From: Nemertoderma westbladi
Taxonomy: Eukaryota; Xenacoelomorpha; Nemertodermatida; Nemertodermatidae
Length of the DNA stretch: 64,000 nt
Direction: 5' to 3'
Assembly (NCBI GenBank): GCA_032718475.1
Contig: JAUCBJ010008237.1
Location: forward strand, 144,342 to 208,341
This document shows positions 1-12,180 of this stretch, piece after piece (the stretch's first letter is position 1; each line of letters begins with the position of its first letter). The translations under genes were made by a program, and so were the position numbers. The notes below the pieces were generated by a model that saw only the letters and a program-made list of their open reading frames with translations, did no database searches and had not been told where the DNA came from.

Positions 1-727
1 ATTATTGTGTGCCAATTAATGTTTGTGCCCTCATTAATTGTTGAATCCCTCATAAATGTTTGTATACCTCTCTACCTTACAAATGGTTGATGTACCTCAT
101 TAAGTTTGCGCCCCTGTCCCTCATTTAATTTAGTGTCATGTCAATTAATGTTTATTTCCCTCATTAATATTTGTAACACTCTTAGTGGTTGTGTCTATAA
201 TTAACAATGTTTGTGCCCGAGTATATAAAATCGGTTTAAGTATAATTTTTCCATAAAACATCTACATGCCACTATCTCTATGCCTATTGACTAGTATCTA
301 TCCATTAATCCATTACACACATTTTGGATATCATTCAATCCAGATAACAGTGTAATATTATAGTAACTGTACTCATATGTCATGAAGTATAATATCATTC
401 ATTACCCATTATTGTATTCAGGTTAACAAAGGTAGTATAAGTACAACATGGGCGGACATCCTTGTATAATCAATTATGTAATACATTGTATTCATGCTTA
501 CAGACTCAATCAAAACAACAGGCTGCGTGAAGCAAATACAATTACTGACTACACTGTATGATTCATTACACAGTCATCCACATACAACCTGTCATTGAAA
601 CAAACTGTTGTATAACTCTATAAGATTGAACTCTTAGCTTATAATAACACTTATTGGAGGTATATGATACATCATTAAATAGATTCATGAGTCTAGTTCA
701 TCGCCATACTCACATAATTTGTGCTCT
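1..727. repeat. Gene-free AT-rich stretch with a degenerate short repeat at its left end
   Basis: Positions 1-215 hold several degenerate copies of a roughly 20-bp phrase built around CCCTCATTAATGTTTGT. The rest up to about 727 is AT-rich sequence with frequent stops in all frames and nothing I recognise. Confidence 0.45.
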
Positions 728-1385
728 GTAGAACAGCTGCTATTGTTTAGCATTGCAGCAAAGAGATGCAGCTCGATATCAACGAGATTCAATCAAATGA
801 TAAATAGATTGTTAGGTTGCCCTTGTTGGGAACTGGCACCAACTTATTTGTTTTCATTTCTTGTGGGACTCCCTTCTGTACATGTCTACTATGATGGGGA
901 AATGAGTTCCAAACCGAGCAAATCCTGTACAGTCTTGTACAGAGATCCTGTATTTCTTATGAATCAGAATATTGTCTAACTGGGACTTATTACCACTGGG
1001 TCCAGTATTTCATTTCCTTTCCTTTCCAGTTCTCTTCTTATACTGGATCCAGCAATCAACCCGGTACAATCAATTTCCAGAGAGGAAGTCATGAAGATCG
1101 ACTGAATTTCAGTTGGCACTATTGCTGTAGATTCATGGCGATCTTGAGGAGTGATGGAGACTGGCTTTGAAGTCATCCAGAAAATCCCTCTCCCTTTTGC
1201 AATCTTGCCTCCCTGGTGACCCAGGGTTTGGGCCAGAAAGGTCATCAGGGAAGGGAATTACATAATTGTGGCCGCTCTCTCTCCAGTAGGGGATATGACA
1301 GGCAGCCTGTCAGGAGATCACTGATGCCTGTGAGGCCAATTGTGTCCGTTAATTCCACTGGCCACTAGTGGTCTACCGGCGGCAA
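728..1385 (-). mobile_element. LINE copy C: internally deleted antisense fragment of the APE-RT family
   Basis: Read on the minus strand, 1200-1385 matches the 5' coding part of the intact copy at 12600-12790, about 930-1010 matches its endonuclease end (13480-13560), and 728-903 matches its reverse-transcriptase part (about 14378-14545). Large internal pieces are missing, so this is a rearranged, non-coding relic. Short open frames here are remnants and not genes. Confidence 0.8.
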
Positions 1386-2429
1386 GCCTTTAATGTTCAA
1401 TTATCATTAAAATAAGCACTGGCAATGATATAAAAATTGTATGTTAAAAACTGCATGTTAAAACCATATATAAAATAATATAACACAATAATTTGACTTT
1501 ATATAATAGTAGTTAGAGATGAAAGCCACCACTTTAAAATAAGTTGAGCAAATAAGTTTACTGTACTGCCGCTCTGCGGACACAAGCAGACATTTCTCCT
1601 GCGCTGTACTTTGAAAACGATAAAGGAATAAAAATAAAAAGCACACTATGGTTCCGGCTTATACAAAGCAATTAGTAATTAGGCTCTATATTATAAAAGT
1701 GGTTTGAAATTGAGCCATATATATACATATTATTATCGACTATAAAATATTAAACATGGCAGTCACAGCACCAAGTAACTATTAACAGCATAGTAACACA
1801 AAATTTTATAGTCCAGCTAAACATGTTGATAGATATAATCATACGTTATATATAAGTAAATAATTACGTAAATAAATTAGTAAATCAATCAATCAATTAG
1901 TAAATAAATATAATCATACATTTTACATAAGTAATATATAAGTAAATAATTAACTATAGCACATGATTGGGTGTTTTAATGATGTTATTGTTAGTAAAGT
2001 GATGTCATGTCAGGAATATCGTAATTAATCTAAATAGTAATTAAGTAAATAGCATATTAAGTACCGCTCTACTGTATACAAATAATAATTTACGTCGGAT
2101 TGCAAATAAAGCACAGTGTCGAAGCTATATAACTAAGAGAGATAATGAATACAGTATGATATGAGTAACTAAAATAAGCCGATTATTTCTGGTCTAAGTG
2201 TAATTGTGCGGTTGCTATCTTTAAGAAAGCTACTGCTTTAGGAGGATCAGAAAAGAATTGTGAGGCAGTGCAGTTAGAACGATTTTTTATGATAGTACAG
2301 TCCCAGTAAACTTAGGCACATCCCTATTCCCAGTCCCTTTGGAGTATGTCTAGGATACACTCTCACCTGAGTGTAAATGGCGTATCGCAATGTTCAACAC
2401 ACACAGCACATAGAGGTATTAGAATTTAA
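1386..2429. other. Gene-free AT-rich stretch
   Basis: AT-rich sequence with repeated TAAATAA and TAAGTAAATAATTA phrases around 1850-1960. No coding region, RNA gene or terminal repeat is evident. Confidence 0.5.
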
Positions 2430-3725
2430 CTATTCTGATATAGTGAGTTCACTCTTGTGAACGTTTCGAAAGCACGATTTGAGGCAATATTTCGTGGTCG
2501 TTAGATCCTGTATACTTGGGATACCAATCATCCATACTCCTACAGTGAAATCGTTAAAGAGTGGTTCTACTGTTGCTCCCCCAAGATGTTGTGCCAGCAT
2601 ATGGCTCAAAAGTTTTATCACTTTGTGGTTATCACAGTTAAAGGATGAGTATATGAATCGTGCTTTTGAGAAGATAACCATAGTCGAGAACTTGTAGGTA
2701 TCAAATAGGGCCTGAAGTCGATTATTTGTTGTGTAATTGCCCATTCGTAATGTTGCCCGAAGGGCCTCGCACCACGTCAGTGAGAGGCCCTCTACAAGTG
2801 ACTGGCTGATTATGGAGGCCCCATACATGTTAGAAGGAGTACAAATCGTTCTCCAGATAAGAGCTGTGACATCCATTGGAACAGCATCAGTCGCCAGTCC
2901 TCTGGAATTAATTTTAGAGCAGTTCATCCATATCCTTTGAGTAAAATGGTCTCTGATGTGTTGGTCGAGGGCAGGCAGTGGTAGGTAGACCAAGGTACTT
3001 GCACGTTGTGGTTGGCAATAGTTCAGTACCATCTGTTGTTGTTAAATATAGGTCATTGTTTGAATCTCGGCATGATGTACGTGAGCAAACCATGAAGTAT
3101 GTCTTGGTGAGGTATAATGTAGCATCATTTGTAGATCCCCTTTCATGTTAGCCATTAACAGTAGGTCATCCACGTATCCTAATATTCCATAAAAACCATC
3201 TTTAAAATACAGTCCCAATCCTGAGGTTTCAAGATTTCCAAATAACTCCATGTGATATATGTTAAAAAGAATAGGAGACAATACTCCACCCTGCCGGACA
3301 CCACACTGCAGTGGAATACAAATTGGATATCATGAAATGTATCTTTATTACGGCTGAAGATTTACTATAGTATGAATACAAAGTCTCAAGTAACGATTTA
3401 TCCAGAGTTGTCTGAGCAAGTTTGTTGAATAACTGTTCATACGAAACAGTGTCGAATGCATTAGTTAGGTCCAAGGATACTATATAAACATTTGAACCAC
3501 CATTATTAAAATAACGAATCAACTGAGAGGCGAGAATGTAGGACGTTTCCGTGCTCAGCTTAGCCTTGTAGCACATCTGTAGGTTGTGAGTCTTGATATT
3601 CTTAATATCATCAGCCACCAGAATTTCCCAAGTTTTTGCGAGCACTGAAATTATGGAAACCCCTCGATAGCTTGACGTCTTATGGACATCTCTATCTCCC
3701 CCTTTAAGCAGAGGAATCAGAAGAA
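2430..3725 (-). pseudogene. Degenerate LINE reverse transcriptase and C-terminal region (second family)
   Basis: On the minus strand the sequence carries reverse-transcriptase motifs in order: a K-G-D-R followed by YRGVSIISVLAK (about 3710-3630), motif A SLDLTNAFDTVS (about 3480-3430), the QGGVLSPILFN motif (about 3295-3265) and the catalytic YVDDLLLMA (about 3170). Continuity requires a frameshift near 3300, and further breaks follow in the 2430-3032 part, which matches where a LINE C-terminal region should lie. It differs from the copies at 3744 and 12575 and is dead. The neighbouring plus-strand LINE copy A begins immediately to its right, which may be a nested insertion. Confidence 0.75.
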
Positions 3726-3743
3726 TTGTGCATAAATAGTCTA

Positions 3744-6058
3744 GTCTGTGGACGCAGTTGTCACAAATCCCAGATAGACCATATCCTGTTTCGTAGGAAA
3801 TACAGGAGCTCTATACAAGACTGTAATGCATTTACACTACGACCCTTCTCCAGTGATCACTGCCTTATTGTGGCCAAGGTAAGACTTAGTCTGCGTGCTA
3901 GCAGAACAACGAAATCTGACTTGCCGCGGCATGACTGGTCCTCTCTGTTGCAACAGCCACTACAGCTGAGCAACAGGTATGAGGTTCTTTCCTCTGAGGC
4001 GGCAGATAACTGTGATGGCTATACTGCCTTCACAGAGGCAGTTAAATTAGCAGCTGCAGAAACAGTTCCTGTATACCCTCGAAACAGGAAACGGGCCCCC
4101 TGAACTGACAACAAAATTCAGAAGTGCCAAAATGACCTCTACAAGGCGCAGAAAGAGTCCCGACTCAAACAGACTACAGCGGCCAATATTGCAGTTAATT
4201 AATTAATTAATATTGCAGTTAAGCTGCATCTAGGTCCCTGAACAGGCAGTACTCTGTTAATTTACAGGAGCTAATAAACCAACAGGTTGATGCCATCAAT
4301 GATGCTGACGACAGCAGGCAATCATCCCAGGCATGGAGATCGATCAACTTGCTTGCTGGTCGAAAAAGCCAACCTACCACCAAGGTTAAGGCTGAATCAC
4401 CAGCCGATCGCCTCAATAGTTGGAAGGCCCACTTTGAAAAGCTCCTCAATAATGACAGGGTATTGCCTGATAACTTTATAGAAGTAAAAGTGTCTGAGTC
4501 TGTACTCCCAGATATTCCCATTGGTGATATCTCCTTTGCAGAAGTGAAGGCTGCTGCAAAGAGCATTAAGACCAATCGTGCCAGTGGAGTAGATGGTCTG
4601 AGGTCTTTAAAATACCTGTGTGTTTAAAGCTCATCTATCCCATCATAGTAGACATGTACCGAACAACAAGAGTCCCACAAGAAATGAAAACAAATAAGTT
4701 GGTGCCAGTTCCCAAGAAAGGCAACCTAACACTCTATGGTTCTTTTCGGGGAATCTCATTGATCTCGATTGCTGCAAAGCTATACAATAGAATTCTATTA
4801 AATCGCATCAGGGATCCCATTGAGAGACTGCTCCGTGGAAATCAGAATGGGTTCTGTAAAGGTCGTGGGACCATGGAGCCCATTTTGGCACTTAGAAGGA
4901 TAATTGAAGAGTTATCTTTGTTGACTTCTTCAAGGCCTTTGATTCAGTCTCTCGCTCATGTATGTTCAGCATACTTTCATTATATGGGATTCCTGATGAA
5001 ATTATTGCAGCAATCAGATCAGTTTATGATGGTTCGACAACATTTGTGTCTACTGTTGACGGTGACACAGAACCATTTGAAGTGTTATGGGGTGTCCTCC
5101 AGGGAGACACACTTGCACCATTCTTGTTCATTATTGTGGTTGACTATGTTCTACGCATGTCCTTAGATCATCATAATGATGATGGGGTGATGATAACTCC
5201 ACCTACTGGCTCCAGAAGTCGAGGAAATCCTGCCAAGTACCTAACTGATCTAGACTTTGCTGATGACTTAGGAGTACTCTCAGAATCACTAGAGGGAGCC
5301 CAACGGCTGCTCAGCTCATTAGAACATGCTGCTTCTAGTGTTGGTCTTTTTATTAACTGCAGAAAGACCAAAATTTTGACAGTTAACTTTGAAAGTCCTC
5401 AGCAAGTCTCTGATCGGATGAGCATAAGCTCAAAAGATGGTATGCTTGAGCATGTGGATGACTTCTGTTACCTGGGATCATGGATCCGGAAGTCAGGTGA
5501 GGACATTCGAATACATAAGGGAAAGGCATGGGCAGCCTTGAATAGGCTTTCCAGGATTTGGAAGTCAATGAGAATTAATCGGAAACTTAACGTCCAATTA
5601 TTTAGAGCAGCAGTAGTTCCAGTACTCCTCTATGGGAGTCCATGCTGGGCTCTAACTGCTGAGGACACCAAATCTCTGGATGGCACATTCACAAGAATGC
5701 TACGCCGGGTTCATTGAGTCAAGTACAATGCACACATCTCCAACCAGACACTATATAACATTGGAGGTATCTCATTGGTCCCCCCCAGCTTGACACTAGA
5801 ACAAAATCGCCTCCGCTTTGCAGGACATTGCTTTCGCCGTGAGGACCAGCCAGTGCATAATCTTCTACTTTGGCAGCCTCATGGAGTGAATAAGCCTGGT
5901 GGACAGCCCATGACTTTCTTGATACGCATCTTAAAGGACACTGGCCTAGAAGATGCGGATGATCTAGCAAATGTCATGGGTGATATGGAGTTGTGGCGGT
6001 GCAATTTTGTCCATAAGCCGGCACAGCATTCTTAAAAATGCAGATGCAATGCAGCATG
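3744..6058 (+). pseudogene. LINE copy A: 5'-truncated, broken APE-RT retrotransposon with its 3' end
   Basis: This aligns with 13480-15357 of the better preserved copy B and continues past it to the family 3' end. It starts within the endonuclease end (SQIDHILFRRKYR), passes through reverse transcriptase (GVLQGDTLAPFLF and the catalytic FADDLG near 5259-5272) and ends with a conserved tail (RLRFAGHCFRREDQPVHNL) before stopping near 6033. Breaks seen: a stop at about 4101, a local duplication with an ATTA run near 4190-4220, a deletion at about 4597 that removes bases present in copy B, a deletion near 4915 that removes motif A, and a TGA at 5716. It is non-functional, but it documents the C-terminal tail missing from copy B. 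Confidence 0.85.
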
Positions 6059-6902
6059 CCGATCCTAGTAGTTAAGCAGATAGGTGTTGAGAGTCTCTGA
6101 TTGTCCGTACTGCAGATTTTATGCACTCAGTGAGTGACTGTCTGCCGCTTTCCCTTTATTTAATTTATGGCAACATCTGCTCCAGAGAAGGATTTGGCAC
6201 TGCAACCGTCTTGAGCCCGCAACTCCAGCCAGTCCATATCCTTGTTAATTTTGCAGGAGAATCTTTTCTGATAATCGGAGAACATTTCATCTCTATGAAC
6301 ATATGTCATCGTCCTCCTGCTTTCCTTCTTCATGGTCCTCCAGAATTTGTTTCTATTGGATCTACAATCTGCTGCCAAGTACCTTACATTTTGCCAATAT
6401 GTATGATGCTCCAAGTAACTGACAGTCCTTCTTTGTTCTAGTCTCCACCTTGCCGACCCTTTGTGGTAGGAGTTTATTGATTGAATGTTGCCAGATCCAT
6501 TACTGGAGTTCCCTTCCCTCCCTAATCATAGCCTTTTCCCTGGCGCCAAAACTTTATTTTCCATTCTGAATGTTTCCTTGGATTCACGTGTGGTATGTGT
6601 TGTTTTGCTGCATCCAATAGTCCCTAGACGATAAACTTAACTCTGTCTGTCATGTTTACTTTCTTCTACCATATTTCTTGGAGCAGCATCTTGTGACTAA
6701 ATTGTTCGAATGATCTCATTTTGGTAGCATCTTTTCCGCTCAGAGGTTGCTATGTCTGACACGAAGACAGGTTTCCTCAGCTTCTTCCATCTGTTATTTT
6801 TATCCATTACACCTCTTGGGTGTTGTATACTTTAAATCCGCGTACTGCTTAGTGAACTGTGAAAACGGAGGAGTAGATTTACTGGAAATTTGAATGAAAT
6901 AT
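6059..6902 (-). pseudogene. Probable degenerate LINE inter-domain fragment (antisense)
   Basis: Minus-strand translation from about 6860 down to 6160 gives broken stretches (HIPHVNPRKHSEWKIKFWR, then HHTYWQNVRYLAADCR, then NKFWRTMKKE). Their pattern resembles the basic, Trp-rich region between endonuclease and reverse transcriptase in many LINEs. There is no intact frame. It might be the upstream part of the minus-strand LINE at 2430-3725, separated from it by copy A. This is inference from pattern only. Confidence 0.4.
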
Positions 6903-6978
6903 ATTCGACATTTATCGTGTGGTAAATCCACAGGGTCACAGGTGACCCTGTGGATTTACCACCCGATAAATGTCGAAT
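6903..6978. repeat. Near-perfect 37-bp inverted repeat (hairpin, 2-nt loop)
   Basis: The left arm (6903-6939) and right arm (6942-6978) are complementary over 37 bp with a single mismatch, separated only by AG. The apex reads CAGGGTCAC-AG-GTGACCCTG. It lies between two LINE remnants and belongs to neither. Confidence 0.9.
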
Positions 6979-6989
6979 AAATTTAAATA

Positions 6990-7760
6990 TTCCATTGTGT
7001 CTAAGATACTTTGTTGTTGCACATTTTCATTTGTCTTCGTCAATCCCCGGTTTATGGGTGCGTGCAAGGAAAGATTTTTTTTCTGGTTTCGAGCAACATT
7101 GATTCAATAGCCGACACCTGCGGGCTGTTTTCTGGGTATAAATCAGACCATTCCGCAGTTTCTTTCACATTTATTTTGCCAAATAATTATTAATAACCGG
7201 CCCAAAGGTGCCGGCTATTGGAAGCATTAAATGATGAAAAATACATGGAACTAGTAAAAGAAACAATTTCAGAAACCGCCACACAGTATGAGAATGCAGC
7301 CGATCCACACCTACATTGGGAAGTTATCGAATTAAATGTTAGAACTCAAGCGATAAGTTTTCAATTCGGAAAAAAAAGGAAACAAAAGTATCAATATGAA
7401 AAATTAAATAATAATATTTCAGAAATACACAAAAAATAACATTTTATAAAATGAATCGAAATGAAATGTTTTCAAGAGCCAAGAGATAAGATACATATAA
7501 TGGACTGTGATAAGCAGAAGAAGGAATTTTTAGAACCAAATTACAAAATTATGAAGCGGGGGAAAGGCCAACTAAATACTTTCTCAACTTAGAAAAGATA
7601 AAATCAAAAATAACAATATTTTATCATTAACAGTTGTAGAAGGCAATGGCTTTAAACGAATTGTTATTGATAAAGACATCCTAGAAGAATCAGCGAAATT
7701 ATATGAAAATCTGTACACATCCAAAATTGACGATGGTAGTAAACACATAAGTAGAAAAGT
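6990..7760 (+). pseudogene. Degenerate Tx1/L1-like LINE fragment
   Basis: Interrupted frames give the end of an endonuclease (GYKSDHSAVSFTF, about 7130-7175), a following helical charged stretch (DEKYMELVKETISE, about 7230-7275; NVRTQAISFQFGKKRKQK, 7340-7390) and the L1/Tx1-style linker phrase GERPTKYFLNLEK around 7557-7600. Stops and frameshifts separate these pieces. The reverse transcriptase domain is not seen; the sequence runs into a different retroelement near 7800. Confidence 0.65.
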
Positions 7761-7829
7761 AACTGATGCGTTTTTTACTAAATGTAAGAATATCCCAAAA
7801 TTAGTTTTGTAGTCAAAATTTGTAGTTAC

Positions 7830-9054
7830 TGATGAAATACAAGTCAGCTTCGACATTGTAAACATGTTCGGTAACATTCCTAAATATGAAGCTCATGACG
7901 TAGTTATGGACATTATAAAGGCAGATCCTGAATTTGAAAACAGGACAGGCCTAAATGGGGGTGCATTTAAAGCACTATTGAATGTAGTGTTAGACCAAAC
8001 TTCCTTTCAGTATAAAGACGCCATCTACCGACAAATTAAAGGTTTACCGGTGTCCCCCTGTCCTAAGTTGTTTGTTCATGTATAAATTGGAACATGTTCC
8101 TAGGCAACGGGGTTTCTTACCTAACTGTTGGTTTAGATACGTTGACGATACTTGGTGTTTAGTACATAAGGACAAAGTTTATGATCTTCTAAATAATCTC
8201 AATTCACTCCACCCTAATATCAAATTTACTGTAGAACAGCAACACTCGCTTGGAAAACTCCCCTTTCTAGATGTACTTATAACCCTGAGCCATTGTACTT
8301 TCAGCACTACTGTATATCAGATATTCTACAGATTCCAACAGATATTTAAATTTTGCCTCAAACCACCACCCACGTATTTTAATCAAGGTGTCTGTTCCGG
8401 TCTTTTCTACCGATCCAACCGTATTTGTTCAACACCACAACCAAGAAACGAAACCCAAACTACATTAGCTAACGCTCTACGTAATAACGATTACCCACCT
8501 CGTATTATATACAGTACAAAACAACGTGTTAATACACGTTTTGATAACCCAACACCACCCCAAATTAAAGATACTTCGTACATAAGGATAGGTCTCCCCT
8601 ATATAGACGGATTAACGTGCAATTTAGAGAAACTTTGTACACTGTCTGGGATTGAAACGTACTGCATGACAGGACGGAAACTGGGGTCTTATTTACTTAA
8701 GGGACACAATCCAAAGACACCCCCCACCACGGAACAGTCTACAGCATCCCTTGTGAATGTGACCGTGTGTACATTGGACAAACCCAGTATAGCTTAGATG
8801 ACAGGCTTATACAGCACGACGGGGATATCAGACACCAGCGTGCAAAAGCCTCTGACTTGGCAGAACACCACGTCAAAACAGGCCATGTGCCCTGCTTCGA
8901 ACTAGCCAAAGTATTAGGACGGGGGGACAAAAAAGACAGACGTTGTATCCTAGAAAGCTTACACATTAGGGCTTTAGTTCCAAGAGCCATTAATAAGCGT
9001 TTGTCAGTAGAAGTAGACCACTTAACCGTGGCCGCACTAGTGAAATTGTATTGA
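7830..9054 (+). pseudogene. Penelope-like retroelement fragment: reverse transcriptase plus GIY-YIG endonuclease
   Basis: Penelope-like elements encode a reverse transcriptase fused to a C-terminal GIY-YIG nuclease, and both are visible. About 7840-8060 gives the palm part (FDIVNMFGNIP, then the GLPVSP phrase). From 8072 another frame gives the catalytic FRYVDDTWCLV (about 8128-8160) followed by GKLPFLDVLI (8251-8282). The GIY-YIG domain follows near 8740-8990 with CECDRVYIGQT and the AEHHVKTGH segment. The frame shifts near 8060 and again near 8760, so the copy is dead. The 5' junction with the Tx1/L1-like remnant is at about 7780-7830. Confidence 0.85.
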
Positions 9055-9255
9055 AACTGTATTGTAGTACAGTAGTATGTAGCAGTCTTGTCGTGTGGTC
9101 TGTGCGATTTTGTGCTATTTCAGTATTTAATATGCAATTTCCATTATTAATAATTAGGTCACTTACTTCCAACTTCTGTATAGGACTATATGCATTGTAC
9201 ATTGATAATGACGGCTATTACCATCGAAATATATTCGTAATTACTACTATCTAGG

Positions 9256-9515
9256 ATCGGCATGCTGCATTGCAGCTGCATTTTTAAGAATGCTGTGCCG
9301 GCTTGTCAACAAAATTGCACCGCCACAACTCCCTATCACCCATGACATTTGCTAGATCATCCGCATCTTTAAGGCCAGGTTCCTTTAAGATGCGTCTCAA
9401 GAAAGTCATGGGCTGTCCACCATGCTTATTCACTCCATGAGGCTGCCAAAGTACAAGATTATGCACTGGCTGATCCTCACGGCGAAAGCAATGTCCTGCA
9501 AAGCGGAGGCGATGA
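9256..9515 (-). mobile_element. LINE 3'-end fragment (same family as copies A/B)
   Basis: On the minus strand this matches the terminal part of copy A (5805-6058), including RLRFAGHCFRREDQPVHNL and the non-coding end CAGCATGCCGATC. It is a short, strongly 5'-truncated copy. Its upstream end abuts the minisatellite at 9516. Confidence 0.85.
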
Positions 9516-9990
9516 GTAGCGCCCACCCCTCTACCTTCGGGTAGCAGATAGGAGTAGCGCCCACCACCACCTTCGGGTAGCAGATAGGAGTAGCGCCCAC
9601 CCCTACCTTCGGGTAGCAGATAGGAGTAGCGCCCACCCCCTCTACCTTCGGGTAGCAGATAGGAGTAGCGCCCACCCCTACCCTCGGGTCGCAGATATGA
9701 GTAGCGCCCACCCCTCTACCTTCGGGTAGCAGATAGGAGTAGCGCCCACCACCACCTTCGGGTAGCAGATAGGAGTAGCGCCCACCCCTACCTTCGGGTA
9801 GCAGATAGGAGTAGCGCCCACCACCACCTTCGGGTAGCAGATAGGAGTAGCGCCCACCCCCTACCTTCGGGTAGCAGATAGGAGTAGCGCCCCACCCCCA
9901 CCTTTGGGTAGCAGATAGGAGTAGCGCCCACCCCCACCTTCAGGCAGCAGATAGGAGTAGCGCCCCACCCTTACCCTTAGGTAGCAGCTA
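9516..9990. repeat. GC-rich minisatellite, about 36-37 bp unit, about 13 copies
   Basis: Tandem units contain GGAGTAGCGCCCACCCC followed by TACCTTCGGGTAGCAGATA. Units vary in the number of C and in CCACCACC versus CCCCTACC. The array starts exactly where the antisense LINE fragment ends (GGCGATGAGTAGCGCCC). The open frame read across it is a repeat artefact. Confidence 0.95.
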
Positions 9991-10985
9991 TCGAAATAGG
10001 AGCCTTCGGTGTCGCCTCCTGCTTCGATCGACTGTTTGCTTTGTTTACTTACTTATTACAACATTATAAATAAGGGTACTAAATAAGCCGTTGTGTATAA
10101 TCTTGGTATCTGTACGAATGCTCGGATGGCATTTGTAATAATGATACAGTACCTAGTTCAGCAACCCAAAAAATGTAAAAAAAAAGGAAAATATTAACGA
10201 AACTGTCAAAATTATAAAATAATATGCAAAATCTTGTTTTTTCAGTTGGATTTGCATCGATTGAATGCAAACTTTTCACTTTTTTAATTAACCAACATGT
10301 GCAGAATATCCGAATTTCGGTCAATTGTAATCAAATTTTTCTTTCACATGATTCACATTCACAGAACTCCATGCGCAACGTTTTTTTATCGAATACATTA
10401 TTGTTTTAAAATGAGTTCTGTATTAACTTTTGACGAACTTCAAAGCAATGATATTTCAATTAACACACTATCTCTGCCCAGTTAAGGGAAAAATATACTG
10501 TTGTTGTAATTGTCATATCAATATCATATTATTTTTACTTGAATTTTCTTTCAAAACATTTTGCAATTATTGCATTATAAGTGATGACGAAATGTCCAAA
10601 TATTGGGCATACGCTTGCTATACCTCAGTTTCAGTTTACTTTTCACCAGTTCATATTACGTCATTGGGAGAAACTTATCACAAAAACACCGAGTACCCAG
10701 TAGCAACTATATATTACTTTAATTTGATATTTAAGACTTTTATTTAATAAAGCATCTACTGACTAAGTGGATCTGTTGTATAATACTGTATATTGTATTG
10801 GAACAAAACGTAATGCATGTAAAATCACATCTGCTGCTGAATAATCAAATTAAACATAAATCAAACAATTTTTATTCGAAAGGATAATAATAATTCAGAT
10901 TAAACGACAATATCAGTTTATGGGAACCAATTGTAGCATGCACTAATTTGATTGCAACGTTGTAAAACCTGTAGATGGATCTAGG
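9991..10985. other. Gene-free AT-rich stretch
   Basis: No supported gene. A 105-codon open frame at 10430-10747 has the hydrophobic, Cys/Tyr/Phe-rich composition expected of translated AT-rich DNA and no recognised domain. Confidence 0.45.
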
Positions 10986-10989
10986 AACA

Positions 10990-11135
10990 CCCCCCCCCCC
11001 CCCCCCCCCCCCCCCCGGACCAGTTCCCCCCCCCCGGACAGTTCCCCCGGCAGTCCCCCGGACACTTCCCCCCCCGCCCAAGTAGGACACTTCCCCCCCC
11101 AGACACTTGCCCCCCGGGACACTTCCCCCCCAGTT
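10990..11135. repeat. 27-C homopolymer followed by C-rich degenerate minisatellite
   Basis: Positions 10990-11016 are a run of C. It is followed by irregular units of five to ten C then GGACAGTT or GGACACTT, to about 11135. Confidence 0.9.
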
Positions 11136-11439
11136 AAGGTGTTAAAATTAATCTGGATGCATCAAAGCAATAAACAAAAGTTAAAGATAGTTACAGGACA
11201 AGTTGTATCTTGACAAGTTTTTTTCAAAATTATAAAAGAAACTTTTTATAGTCAAATTTTGTTTGTTTTTCTTTTAATTGGGGGCTGCCGCCCCCAAACA
11301 GGCTAGGAATTTGAGAAGGGCCAGGGGGTTTATTTCGTGATAATTTCAATAGTATTTCAAAACATCAATCGATGAAACATGCTTACTGCAGACATTACAA
11401 TTATTTTATTATATATTACTTAAATAACGTTATTTAGTA

Positions 11440-11897
11440 CACCTTGATTGTTGCCCAGCTACGTATGGAATAAACAAAATGTTCTAGAATATGGTACATT
11501 AATTAAATACAATACAATAAATGGCATGCAGGGGAAGCAAATGCATGCAATATTCGAATGCCCATATCTCAGATATTTCCCAACCAAATTCAAATGTTTT
11601 TTTATATGTTTTCTTGCATGGGCAGCTTTCTATTGCTACCATATATACTACTATTCTACTATAAGGTTGAAGAATGATGGCACTGTGACCTGTGAAATAT
11701 CACCGGAGACACCTTTTTCAAACACTTGTAGCTAAAGATTGAAAGCAAAAATTAAAATTCGGCTCACCCACGGAGGAGGAGGGAGGTGAAACTCTCTCTG
11801 TTTCAAATTTCATGCAATCTCATTAAGATTTGTAAAACAATTTGGGAGGGGGGGGGGGGGGGGGGGGGGTACCTGAATAACGACACTATATTCCAGG
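11440..11897. mobile_element. Truncated member of a foldback repeat family with internal poly-G tract
   Basis: The right part (11690-11897), read on the minus strand, matches 37083-37280: a terminal CCTGGAATATAG phrase, TTATTCAGGTAC, a C/G homopolymer (11847-11869), then CTCATTAAGA and CACCGGAGACA. The left part (11440-11650) resembles internal sequence of the 37083-38036 copy (TTGCCCAGCT, ATAAACAAAATGTT). The left terminal arm was not found. Confidence 0.65.
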
Positions 11898-11984
11898 ACA
11901 TGGTGTATATCTATCGTAAATATTACAAGGGCCAACTAAATTAATTATTAATCGAAGTTTCAAGGGAGAAAATTAAAGTGTAGG

Positions 11985-12180
11985 CTACGCCTATCCCATC
12001 TTCTCCTCTTGGCCTCTTTTTCCCTTATAAATTCCAAGTCGCAACTTCCCATCTATACCGCTTAGTTGGGGTGTTCCTAGTTGAAGGCATTCTTTGATCA
12101 TAAAGACCTCGGGATGCCCACCATCAACACCAGGTGCCCTATAAGTTTTAATCAAAGCAGAAGAATTTCGCATTTCAAAG
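11985..12180 (-). mobile_element. Short antisense LINE fragment (pre-RT region)
   Basis: Minus-strand translation gives KTYRAPGVDGGHPEVF, closely matching KTNRASGVDGVPPEVF in LINE copy B (about 14300-14345). The fragment is isolated and broken. Confidence 0.65.

Noticed and set aside
10872-11090. Gly-rich open frame on the minus strand
   Set aside because: Translation of the poly-C and C-rich repeat tract.
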